From contig JBBRNI010000003.1 of assembly GCA_038230395.1 (NCBI GenBank), positions 1 to 64,000 on the forward strand: 64,000 bases of DNA, in the 5' to 3' direction. The DNA comes from JBDSWU01 sp038230395 (GTDB taxonomy: Bacteria > Patescibacteriota > Saccharimonadia > Saccharimonadales > UBA4665). Both the position numbers and the translations under genes were made by a program. The notes under the pieces were generated by a model. That model was not told the DNA's origin. It did not search any database and was given only the letters and a program-made list of their open reading frames with translations. Positions 18,555 through 26,679 of this stretch are shown one piece after another (the first letter of the stretch is position 1; every line of letters begins with the position of its first letter).

Positions 18555-18664
18555 AACGAATATAAAACGAATATAAGTAGACACTTAAAGTGTTAAAGTT
18601 TATTAACGGTTTAATGTTATAATCTAGTCATAATGCTTACGTATGCCCATCGAAGGAGTCTAAA
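18555..18664 (+). promoter_or_regulatory. cyo operon control region with 11-bp tandem repeat
   Basis: AACGAATATAA occurs twice in perfect tandem at 18555-18565 and 18566-18576, the 11-bp direct-repeat spacing used by OmpR/PhoB-type regulators. Then come a palindrome ACACTT-A-AAGTGT at 18581-18593, a TATAAT -10 at 18618-18623 with no good -35, and GAAGGAG at about 18652-18658 before the TTG start of cyoA. The OmpR-type system encoded just upstream is the obvious candidate regulator (inference). Confidence 0.55.
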
Positions 18665-19582
18665 TTGGTAGCTAAGCGTAAGCACAGCCAGAGCGTGGCC
18701 AAGACTCTAGCAATTGGGTTTGGGAGCCTTACTGCTTTTGGTTTAATTATAGCGATCATGCTAAAGGGCAAGAACATTGCCGTTCTTAATTCTAAGGGTT
18801 TTATAGCCAGCGAGCAGCGCGGCATCATAATATATGCGCTCGGAGTTGTACTAAGTATCGCTGTCCCAACAGTCTTGCTACTATATTTTATCGCCTGGAG
18901 ATATAGAGAATCAAATGCAAGATCTACCTATCATTCTGAGGCCAAGCGAGGGAAATTATTTGTTCTTACTATTTGGGCACTTCCGACTACTTTTATGATT
19001 GTGTTAGCGATGCTCTTGGTTCCAGTAACGCATAAATTAGAGCCCAATAAAGCCATAGCCGGCGGGGTCAAGCCAATAACTATCCAAGTGATGGCCATGC
19101 GCTGGAAGTGGCTATTCATTTACCCTGATCAGCAGATAGCTAGTGTTAACTTTGTTCAGATACCTAAAGGTGTGCCAGTTATTTTCGACCTGTCGGCCGA
19201 TGATGCGCCAATGAGCTCATTCTGGGTGCCTAATCTTGGCGGCCAACTATACGCGATGACCGGCCACATCAACCACCTAAATTTGATTGCCGACAAAATG
19301 GGCGACTACCAAGGACGATCAGCTGAAATCAATGGCGCAGGTTTTGAAGGTATGAAATTTACCACCCGAGTTAGCTCTAAGCAAGATTTTGGAACTTGGG
19401 CTCAAAGCATTCGTGCCTCATCGGCATCACTTGATGCGTCAACTTATGCCGGCTTACTAACGCCCACCAAAAATAATCAGACAACCTCTTACGTCGCCTA
19501 TGACAGTTCGCTATACGGACGGGCAGTAATGAAGTACATGGGTTCACATAGCCACATGATGATGGAAGAAGGTAGTCACTAA
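18665..19582 (+). CDS. cyoA: Cytochrome bo3-type quinol oxidase subunit II
   Basis: 305 residues. There is an N-terminal hydrophobic segment (about 12-34), the two subunit II membrane helices (about 50-75 and 94-117), then a cupredoxin domain with MAMRWKWLFIYPDQQIASV and SSFWVPNLGGQLYAMTGH. The CuA cysteine ligands of cytochrome-c oxidases are absent, as in quinol oxidases. The start is TTG 18665, supported by GAAGGAG 7 nt upstream and the lack of a nearby ATG in frame. First gene of cyoABCDE, with its stop overlapping cyoB. Confidence 0.93.
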   Translation: MVAKRKHSQSVAKTLAIGFGSLTAFGLIIAIMLKGKNIAVLNSKGFIASEQRGIIIYALGVVLSIAVPTVLLLYFIAWRYRESNARSTYHSEAKRGKLFVLTIWALPTTFMIVLAMLLVPVTHKLEPNKAIAGGVKPITIQVMAMRWKWLFIYPDQQIASVNFVQIPKGVPVIFDLSADDAPMSSFWVPNLGGQLYAMTGHINHLNLIADKMGDYQGRSAEINGAGFEGMKFTTRVSSKQDFGTWAQSIRASSASLDASTYAGLLTPTKNNQTTSYVAYDSSLYGRAVMKYMGSHSHMMMEEGSH

Positions 19583-21675
19583 TGAGAGAGTTTTTGCTGG
19601 GTAGACTAAGCCTACACTCCTTACCGCATGAGTGGTTCACCATAGCTGGTAGCGGTTCTTTTTTTGGGATAGCATTACTAGTTGGCGTTTTCCTGATACG
19701 AACTAAGCGCTTGAAATGGCTCTGGAACGAATGGCTCACTTCTGTCGATCCTAAAAAGATTGGTATTATGTACTTTTTGGTTTCTGGGGCAATGTTACTG
19801 CGTGGTGGTCTAGACGCCATAATGATCTGGTTGCAGCAGGCACTTTCATCCGGCGGCTCTCATGGCTACTTATCATCAGATCACTTCCAACAAATCTTTA
19901 CTGCTCATGGCAATATTATGGTTTTCTTTGTGGCGATGGGATTCATTTTTGGATTGATTAACTACATTGTACCGCTACAAATTGGTGCCCGTGACCTGGC
20001 CTCGCCATTCTTGAACACCTTAGGTTTCTGGCTATTTGTTGGTGGAGTTATTATGGTCAATATATTCTTCTTGTTTGGTGGTGAGTATGCTGCTACCGGC
20101 TGGTTGGCAGTTCAGCCACTGTCGGGCATTAAGTATAGCCCAGGCGTTGGTGTAGATTACTGGATATGGAGTCTTCAAATTTCTGGTATAGGAACAACAC
20201 TCGGCGCCATTAACTTTATTATGACCATCCTCAAGATGCGGGCGCCTGGTATGACATTGTGGAAGATGCCACTCTTTACCTGGGGTTCATTGTTCAGCAT
20301 GCTGATGGCGGTTACCGTATTCCCATTATTGACGGCGACCCTATTCTTAAGCTTCTTTGACCGCTATCTTGGAGCCCACTTTTTCACTACATTAGGCGGT
20401 GGCGATCCGATGCTGTACACCAACCTTATTTGGATGTGGGGTCACCCTGAAGTCTACATTCTGATGCTACCGGCGTTTGGTGTGTTCTCAGAAGTAGTTT
20501 CAACGTTTAGCCGCAAGTCTATAGCCAGCTATACCTCCAATGTGCTAGGTATGGCAGGGGTCTCTGCCCTAGCACTGTCTGTGTGGCTGCACCACTTCTT
20601 TACAATGGGCGCCAGTTCCGACGTCAACGCCTTTTTTGGAGTAGTTACGTTGGTCATTGCCATACCTACGGCCGTTCTATTCTTTACGTGGATTGCTACG
20701 ATGCATCGAGGTTTTATACGTTTTGATACGCCAATGTTATGGTTCCTCGGTTTTGTATCTATATTTACCATTGGTGGTATCTCCGGTCTTATTTTGGCCT
20801 TTCCGCCTGCTGACTTCCAGCTACATAACAGTTTATTCCTGGTTGCTCACTTCCACTCTAATGTAATCGGTGGTGTCCTGTTTGGGATCTTCTGTGGTAT
20901 CAGCTATTGGTTCCCTAAAATTGCTGGATTCAAGCTGAACGAGCGGATTGGACGCAACGCTTTCTGGTGCTGGATCATCGGTTTTTGTATGTCATTTATA
21001 CCAATGTACATTTTGGGCTTTATGGGAGCCACTCGCAGGCTAGACCACTACGACGCGCAGTCGGGCTATCAACCATTTTTCATCATGATGCTTATCGGCG
21101 GATTGGTTATTGCGCTAGGCGCGGCTTTGCAAATCGCCCAGATAGTAGCCAGTGTCATTCAAAAACGTCGCTTGTACGACACCACTGGTGATCCATGGGA
21201 CGGCCGAACACTGGAATGGGCCACCACTTCGGCCCCAGCGTTTTATAACTTCACCGTTATTCCGCATGTTAAAACACGTGACGCCTATCATGAGATGAAG
21301 CGTAAGGGCCTCAAGGAGCCCCAGTACGAGGATATCTTGATCCCTAAAAATACCGCTTCTGGTATATATATTGCTGGCTTTACTTTCTTGATTGGCTTCG
21401 CTTTTGTATGGCATATTAACTGGTTGGCAGCAGTGTCGCTAATTGGTATCATCGTGGTGTTTGTCCGGCGTGCTTTCAATGAAGAGTCAGAATACGTCCT
21501 GCCTGCGCTCGAGGTTCAAAAACTCGAAGAGGCCAGGGCTAAGGTTGATGAAGTTCGTCTCAAAGAAAATCAGGCCCACATTAACGACGCCGAGATGGGT
21601 ATTGTGGATCTAATAAAGTACCTATACGCATTCGCTATGGACATCCTTAAAAAGAAGAGCTGGAAGTCATGGTAG
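19582..21675 (+). CDS. cyoB: Cytochrome bo3-type quinol oxidase subunit I
   Basis: 697 residues, the heme-copper core. Low-spin heme ligand His109 (FTAHGNIM), CuB/Tyr-His motif WGHPEVY (286-292), CuB His337-His338 (WLHHFFTMG) and heme ligands His423/His425 (AHFHSN) are all present. So are the quinol-site residues Arg74, Asp78, His101 and Gln104 and the D-channel Asp138. Oddly, the position of E. coli K362 (K-channel) is Leu366 in IPTAVLFFTW, where E. coli has IPTGVKIFNW (comparison from memory). The C-terminal part (GDPWDGRTLEWAT, YNFTVIPHV) is typical CyoB. It overlaps cyoC by 7 nt. Confidence 0.96.
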   Translation: MREFLLGRLSLHSLPHEWFTIAGSGSFFGIALLVGVFLIRTKRLKWLWNEWLTSVDPKKIGIMYFLVSGAMLLRGGLDAIMIWLQQALSSGGSHGYLSSDHFQQIFTAHGNIMVFFVAMGFIFGLINYIVPLQIGARDLASPFLNTLGFWLFVGGVIMVNIFFLFGGEYAATGWLAVQPLSGIKYSPGVGVDYWIWSLQISGIGTTLGAINFIMTILKMRAPGMTLWKMPLFTWGSLFSMLMAVTVFPLLTATLFLSFFDRYLGAHFFTTLGGGDPMLYTNLIWMWGHPEVYILMLPAFGVFSEVVSTFSRKSIASYTSNVLGMAGVSALALSVWLHHFFTMGASSDVNAFFGVVTLVIAIPTAVLFFTWIATMHRGFIRFDTPMLWFLGFVSIFTIGGISGLILAFPPADFQLHNSLFLVAHFHSNVIGGVLFGIFCGISYWFPKIAGFKLNERIGRNAFWCWIIGFCMSFIPMYILGFMGATRRLDHYDAQSGYQPFFIMMLIGGLVIALGAALQIAQIVASVIQKRRLYDTTGDPWDGRTLEWATTSAPAFYNFTVIPHVKTRDAYHEMKRKGLKEPQYEDILIPKNTASGIYIAGFTFLIGFAFVWHINWLAAVSLIGIIVVFVRRAFNEESEYVLPALEVQKLEEARAKVDEVRLKENQAHINDAEMGIVDLIKYLYAFAMDILKKKSWKSW

Positions 21676-22271
21676 AGGTAGAGCAACTATCACATCTAGA
21701 AAAACATGAAGCAGCCGGCAATGATAGAGTCATGTTTGGTTTCTGGGTGTACCTGATGACCGACCTTTTGATGTTCTCCGTTCTGTTCGCCGTCTACGCA
21801 GTGCTGCACGGCAATACAGTTGGTGGAGAGGCCGGACGTAGCCTGTTTAAACTACCCCTAGCCCTACAAGAAACGTTGCTTCTCCTAACCAGTAGCTTTA
21901 CCTGCGGCCTAGGCATGTTGGCGGCTCGGCGCGGCAATAAATCATACACACTGATGTGGTTTGGCATCACGTTTGTGCTAGGAGCAATGTTCTTGGGTCT
22001 TGAACTGACGGAATTCTCAAGCTTTTTTAGCGAGGGCCATACTCTCAAAAGTAGTGCTTTTCTGTCCTCATTCTTTGTGCTGGTCGGCACTCACGGTCTG
22101 CACATTACTTCTGGACTATTGTGGATGGGTGTCACGATGGGCTACATCATGAAGCGTGGTCTTAATAAGCATATGGTGCGCAAACTTGCCTTACTGAGTC
22201 TGTTCTGGCATTTCTTGGACATCGTCTGGATCTTTATTTTTACTATTGTCTACCTGGGAGCATACGCATGA
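21669..22271 (+). CDS. cyoC: Cytochrome bo3-type quinol oxidase subunit III
   Basis: 200 residues, five membrane helices, of usual CyoC length. Recognisable motifs are MFGFWVYLMTDLLMFSVLFA, LELTEFSSFFSEGHT, VGTHGLHITSGLLWM and FWHFLDIVWIFIFTIVYL. The subunit supports proton uptake and stability of subunit I. It starts inside the end of cyoB and its stop overlaps the cyoD start (ATGA), so the operon is tightly coupled. Confidence 0.95.
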   Translation: MVEVEQLSHLEKHEAAGNDRVMFGFWVYLMTDLLMFSVLFAVYAVLHGNTVGGEAGRSLFKLPLALQETLLLLTSSFTCGLGMLAARRGNKSYTLMWFGITFVLGAMFLGLELTEFSSFFSEGHTLKSSAFLSSFFVLVGTHGLHITSGLLWMGVTMGYIMKRGLNKHMVRKLALLSLFWHFLDIVWIFIFTIVYLGAYA

Positions 22272-22927
22272 GTGACAAGAATCTAAGATCATATGTGACT
22301 GGGTTCGCTCTGTCTTTGGTGTTTACCCTGATTCCATATTATTTAGTAGCCAACCACCGGGTAGCCGGTACGAAATTGTTGTTTACTATTTTGAGTTTCG
22401 CATTCGTGCAGTTGATCGTACAGCTAGCATTTTTCTTACACCTTGGCCGTGGACCAGCACCAAAATGGAATCTGTACTTTTTTGCCGGCACAGTTGGAGT
22501 CATCATGATAGTTGTTGGTGGTTCAATTATCATCATTAATAACTTGCACCGCAATCTGTCTCCAGCCGATCAAACACGGCGATTGGTTGATAGCGAAGGG
22601 ATCTATCAAGTGGGTGGAGAACTAACCGGCGCCTGCCAAGGTCGACACACAAATTATCAAGTAATTATAAAAGGTACCAAGACAGAGCCTTTGCTAAGCG
22701 TTGCTGCTAAATGTGACACCTTAACCTTTATCGACAATAGCGCTGCCAATCTGGAGATTGTATTTGGGACATCCAAAAACCCTAAAGTATATGCGGGTCT
22801 GAATTCTATTGCAGTCATCAAAGGTCACTCCAAAACCATAACCCTCTCGCAACTCGGAACATACCAATTCCACGATAATACGAATCCCAAAATAGTTGGT
22901 AGCTTCGCAGTAGCCGATACTTACTAG
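22268..22927 (+). CDS. cyoD: Quinol oxidase subunit IV fused to a cupredoxin-like domain
   Basis: 219 residues, about twice the usual CyoD length of roughly 110. Residues 11-30, 37-58 and 69-91 are the three helices of subunit IV, with LIVQLAFFLHLG typical of the family. Residues about 118-216 form an extra domain that in bacterial topology would face outward. Its beta-rich pattern and the ending GTYQFHDNTNPKIVGSFAV resemble plastocyanin-like cupredoxins. The usual Cys-His-Met copper cluster is not complete; only His202 is in place, and Cys123 and Cys149 could form a disulfide. Structural rather than electron-carrying use is likely, but this is inference. Confidence 0.82.
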   Translation: MSDKNLRSYVTGFALSLVFTLIPYYLVANHRVAGTKLLFTILSFAFVQLIVQLAFFLHLGRGPAPKWNLYFFAGTVGVIMIVVGGSIIIINNLHRNLSPADQTRRLVDSEGIYQVGGELTGACQGRHTNYQVIIKGTKTEPLLSVAAKCDTLTFIDNSAANLEIVFGTSKNPKVYAGLNSIAVIKGHSKTITLSQLGTYQFHDNTNPKIVGSFAVADTY

Positions 22928-22934
22928 GGGTGCT

Positions 22935-23816
22935 ATGATGCGAACTATGGCTTTGAAGACACAGTTTAAGGATTACTACTACCTGACTAAACCGGGCATT
23001 ATTCGCGGTAATTTAGTGACAGCACTTGCTGGATTCTTGCTAGCTTCGCGCGGGAATGTCAGCTTCGTGACTGCAATAGCAATGCTAATGGGGCTGGGGC
23101 TTGTCATCGCCAGTGCCTGCGTAACCAACAACTATCTAGACATAGGTCTAGATAAAAAAATGAAGCGAACGCTCAAACGTGCACTGGTAACCGGCAAAAT
23201 TTCTAAGATGAGTGCCATATCCTTTGCCGCTACACTCTTAGCTGCTGGCGGGCTGCTGTTAGGCCTTCTTGTAAATGGGATTAGTTTAGCAATTGCTCTA
23301 TTTGGCTGGTTTGCCTATGTGGTAGTGTACGGGTATTTTAAACGCCGCACCACGCTGGGCACTGCAGTTGGGAGCATTTCTGGTGCCGTACCGCCGGTAG
23401 TTGGCTACGTCGCGGTTACGGGACGAGTAGACACGGCTGCGATATTGCTTTTTTTGATTTTAGCGTTCTGGCAGATGCCACACTTCTTCGCGATTGCCAT
23501 GTTCCGCGCCGAAGATTATACTGCCGCCAGCCTACCAGTATTGCCAGTCAAAAAAGGTTTTAAGATCACTAAAATACAGTGCTTGATCTACATTATTGCC
23601 TACATCGTAGCAAGCGTACTACTAACAATATACGGATATACAGGCAAAGTTTACCTAGTTTTCATGCTACTGGCAGGAGGTTACTGGCTATTTAGAGCAC
23701 TCCAAGGCTACCAGACAAAAGATGATACAGCCTGGGCCAGAAAATTATTCTTCACGTCACTAATTGTTCTAACTTTACAATGCGCGCTCATAGGTGCAAA
23801 TTATTTCTTAGTCTAG
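22935..23816 (+). CDS. cyoE: Protoheme IX farnesyltransferase (heme O synthase)
   Basis: 293 residues with about 8-9 membrane helices. The UbiA-family Asp-rich motif is NNYLDIGLDKKMKRT (about 60-74), and the second conserved loop is EDYTAASLPVLP. It farnesylates heme b to heme o, needed for the binuclear centre of the adjacent oxidase. It closes the cyo operon, starting 7 nt after cyoD, and its stop overlaps the stop of the convergent oxidase gene by 4 nt. ATG 22935 is used; ATG 22938 or 22947 are alternatives. Confidence 0.94.
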   Translation: MMRTMALKTQFKDYYYLTKPGIIRGNLVTALAGFLLASRGNVSFVTAIAMLMGLGLVIASACVTNNYLDIGLDKKMKRTLKRALVTGKISKMSAISFAATLLAAGGLLLGLLVNGISLAIALFGWFAYVVVYGYFKRRTTLGTAVGSISGAVPPVVGYVAVTGRVDTAAILLFLILAFWQMPHFFAIAMFRAEDYTAASLPVLPVKKGFKITKIQCLIYIIAYIVASVLLTIYGYTGKVYLVFMLLAGGYWLFRALQGYQTKDDTAWARKLFFTSLIVLTLQCALIGANYFLV

Positions 23817-25534
23817 AAGTGGTTACGGATATGGCCAAATGAGTAGTCCCAATCGGCGTTAGCTTTTTTGTGCGGATTAAAGATATGGTCTGGGTCCATT
23901 ATGTTTTTGGCTTCCCGAAAGATTTTTAGAATTTCCTTGCCGTACATTTCTTCGAGCCATGGGCCACGAACAAGGCCATCATTGTGCTCGCCAGACAGCG
24001 AACCACCGTATTTTAGAACGAGGCGATTAACTTCCTTCATGGCAGGCAATATCTTAGCACGATCCTTGGGATCTTCGAGTTTCATTAGTGGTATGACGTG
24101 GAAGTTACCATCACCCATATGACCGGCTATGGTCGCGAACAGGTGGTATTTCTTGATAATCTTACGCAGACGTGGCAAAAATTCCGTTACATAGAGCGGT
24201 GGCACAACGAAGTCATCAATAAAAGGGGCAGTATGCTTGTCTTTGACCTTTGAACGTAGGAGCTGAAAGCTGTAGCGACGCATAATCCAAAATTTTTCAG
24301 ATTTTCCTTCTGAGGCATCTTCTTCAACGCCGTTAATTTCATAACGGGCATGGTGCTTATTAAGCTCTTTGTGCAACTTATGGATTTTGCTTCGGACTTC
24401 GTCTTCAGTTTCTCCATTGAACTCAACCATCATTACCAGCTTAGGGATGCCCCTCAAAAGTTGCAGGCCAGTAGGGATTAGCGTCAAGCAGAGATGTATA
24501 AAACGCTTAGGACCAAGTAATTTTAGGAAACTTGGCATAAATCGGATACACAGCCACAATGTTGCGTCATCAAATGATTCGAATGTTGCCGGCTTGTATT
24601 CCAAAACTTTTGGAATAACTTCGCCAAGGTCATCGATGTCTTTCATGAAAAGCACCAACAGGCCAGAGTGTGCACGGGCTGGAACCAATCGAAAATGTAG
24701 GTCAGTTGTAAAACCAAGAGTGCCTTGGGCTCCAACTATCAATTTACAGAGATCAAAAATCTGAGTTTCACGGTCCCAAACGTCCCACAGATTATACCCA
24801 GTAGAGTTTTTAGTTACGTGCGGCTTAGCAGCTTTAATTTTATTGTAGTTACCATCAATCAATATAAAGAGTTTACGGTAGACATCACCCTCGAAATCTT
24901 TTTGCTTCATTTTTTTGTCAAGCTCGCCTTTGTTGAGCGACTTAACTGTTCGCTCGACACCATCTGCAAACACAACCTGAAGCTCTGTCACGAAATCTTC
25001 AGTCTTGCCGTATTCAAGCGACTTTTCACCGCCCGAGTTGTTATTAACCATGCCGCCAACCGTTGCTAGATCGCGCGAGGCGGGGTAGGTTGGCATTATC
25101 GCGTGTTGCTTGAGCGTCTGAGGTTCGAAATCACGATAAAAGACTCCTGGTTGAACCTGAGCCGTTGATGCCGTAATTTTGCCAATCTTAGTGAAATGCT
25201 TACTAAAATCTATGATTATAGAATCGTTTATCGCGCCACCAGACATACAAGTACCGGCCGAGCGTGCAGTTAAGCTCAGATGGGTATGGGATTGTTTGAG
25301 GCTGCTAACCGCTTTGACTAGTACTTCGACATCAGCTGCGTCATGGGGCATAACAACTAATTTCGGACGAAGCTCAAACATTGAGGCGTCGTGACTGTAA
25401 AAATCAAGAATAGAGGGAGTATCGTCAAGCTCGCCTTTGTAGCCAGCTTTTTTGAGCGCAATTTTAATTTCATCCATATGCTTAATTAGCTTAACCGTTT
25501 TACCCCCTTTATTGCAAGTAAAAACCGAGTGCAT
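23813..25534 (-). CDS. FAD-linked oxidase, D-lactate/glycolate dehydrogenase type
   Basis: About 573 residues from ATG 25534; ATG 25477 is a shorter option. An FAD-binding type 4 (PCMH) domain lies at about 50-270 with SAGTCMSGGAINDSI and VGGMVNNNSGGEKSLEYG. A FAD-oxidase C domain follows with IAGHMGDGNFHVIP and SGEHNDGLVRGPW. Family members oxidise D-2-hydroxyacids (D-lactate, glycolate, D-2-hydroxyglutarate) and pass electrons to quinone or an Fe-S partner; no Fe-S domain is attached here. Position beside the quinol oxidase and NDH-2 suggests it feeds the same quinone pool (inference). TATTAT ends 9 nt before ATG 25534. Confidence 0.85.
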   Translation of the reverse strand: MHSVFTCNKGGKTVKLIKHMDEIKIALKKAGYKGELDDTPSILDFYSHDASMFELRPKLVVMPHDAADVEVLVKAVSSLKQSHTHLSLTARSAGTCMSGGAINDSIIIDFSKHFTKIGKITASTAQVQPGVFYRDFEPQTLKQHAIMPTYPASRDLATVGGMVNNNSGGEKSLEYGKTEDFVTELQVVFADGVERTVKSLNKGELDKKMKQKDFEGDVYRKLFILIDGNYNKIKAAKPHVTKNSTGYNLWDVWDRETQIFDLCKLIVGAQGTLGFTTDLHFRLVPARAHSGLLVLFMKDIDDLGEVIPKVLEYKPATFESFDDATLWLCIRFMPSFLKLLGPKRFIHLCLTLIPTGLQLLRGIPKLVMMVEFNGETEDEVRSKIHKLHKELNKHHARYEINGVEEDASEGKSEKFWIMRRYSFQLLRSKVKDKHTAPFIDDFVVPPLYVTEFLPRLRKIIKKYHLFATIAGHMGDGNFHVIPLMKLEDPKDRAKILPAMKEVNRLVLKYGGSLSGEHNDGLVRGPWLEEMYGKEILKIFREAKNIMDPDHIFNPHKKANADWDYSFGHIRNHF

Positions 25535-25573
25535 AACGACTGCATAATAAGATCCGCGTGCTAGGCTAAAGAC

Positions 25574-26668
25574 ATGAGAATTGCCATTGTAGGCCCAACT
25601 CACCCTTATAAAGGTGGTATTGCCCAAGAAACTACTGAACTTGCCCACCGTTTAACCACTGAAGGGCATGAGGTGGTTATATTATCTTGGAGAACTCAAT
25701 ATCCCTTTTTTTATCCTGGGCAACAGTTCGTAGCCTATGATAAGCCCGAGTTGCCACTACACATGGGCGGCCGTAGGGTATTATCATGGAAAAACCCGTT
25801 TGGCTGGATGCGCCAAATTCGTACATACCGAAATTACGACCACATCATATTGGTATGGTGGGTGCCTCTGATTCAAGGTCCGGTTTACTTGACCATGCTG
25901 AGAGCTCTTGGAAGGAAGCATCATGCCCGTGTTAGCTTGTTGTGCCATAACGTTGCCTCGCATGAAGCACGCGTTGGTGACAGTCTAGCACTTAAACTCA
26001 CCACGAGTGTTATGAAACAAGTTGACCAAGTTTTAGTTCATACCTCGGATCAGGCCACACGCGCGGCCAACATCACTAATACGCCTGTTGTCGTGGCTGA
26101 TCTGCCACCTGTTATCATCGGGGACGCCAAAACCGTCATTCGTAATTCATTCTTAACGCACAAACTGCTCTTTTTTGGGATCGTCAGAAAATATAAGGGA
26201 CTAGATATACTGTTACGGGCTGTCGCTCAGGTACCTAACATCAAACTGATAGTAGCAGGGGAATTTTGGCAATTAGAACAGTACGTAAAATTACTAGATG
26301 AGCTCAAAATCAATGACCGCGTGGAGCTGCGCATTGGCTACGTAGCCGCCGAGGACTTACCAGCCTTATTTGGGGAAGTTGACGCCTCTGTATTGCCTTA
26401 CCGAGGCGGTACTGCCTCGTTTCATGTGTCAATCGCCCATAGTTTTGGAGTGCCAGTTATTGCTACCACTGCTAGCTCATTCAAAACTCAGATACAGAGT
26501 GGCATTGATGGTCTACTCTGTGCCCCTGACGATGTTGAGGCCTTGGCTAAGGCAATTAAACACTTTTATGAGCCGGGTGTAGCTGCTCAGCTTCGTAAAG
26601 GGGTTAGTCCAGCTGCAGTCGACGATACTTGGCAAAAGTATATTGAAAAATTGCTCGGTTCTGTATAA
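25574..26668 (+). CDS. Family 4 glycosyltransferase
   Basis: 364 residues with GT-B architecture. The N-terminal Rossmann half has GPTHPYKGGIAQ; the C-terminal half has FFGIVRKYKGLDILLRAV and PYRGGTASFHVSIAHSFG before GVPVIAT, the nucleotide-sugar-binding region of GT4 enzymes. It would transfer a sugar from an NDP-sugar to a lipid or glycan on the cytoplasmic side; acceptor unknown. It is divergent from the FAD-linked oxidase. TAGGCT ends exactly 6 nt before the ATG, predicting a leaderless transcript. Confidence 0.88.
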   Translation: MRIAIVGPTHPYKGGIAQETTELAHRLTTEGHEVVILSWRTQYPFFYPGQQFVAYDKPELPLHMGGRRVLSWKNPFGWMRQIRTYRNYDHIILVWWVPLIQGPVYLTMLRALGRKHHARVSLLCHNVASHEARVGDSLALKLTTSVMKQVDQVLVHTSDQATRAANITNTPVVVADLPPVIIGDAKTVIRNSFLTHKLLFFGIVRKYKGLDILLRAVAQVPNIKLIVAGEFWQLEQYVKLLDELKINDRVELRIGYVAAEDLPALFGEVDASVLPYRGGTASFHVSIAHSFGVPVIATTASSFKTQIQSGIDGLLCAPDDVEALAKAIKHFYEPGVAAQLRKGVSPAAVDDTWQKYIEKLLGSV

Positions 26669-26679
26669 TCATTAGCAAG

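Noticed and set aside
25534..25648. N-terminal extension of the FAD-linked oxidase to 25648
   Set aside because: It would overlap the divergent GT4 gene and its promoter, and the extra residues show no domain character.
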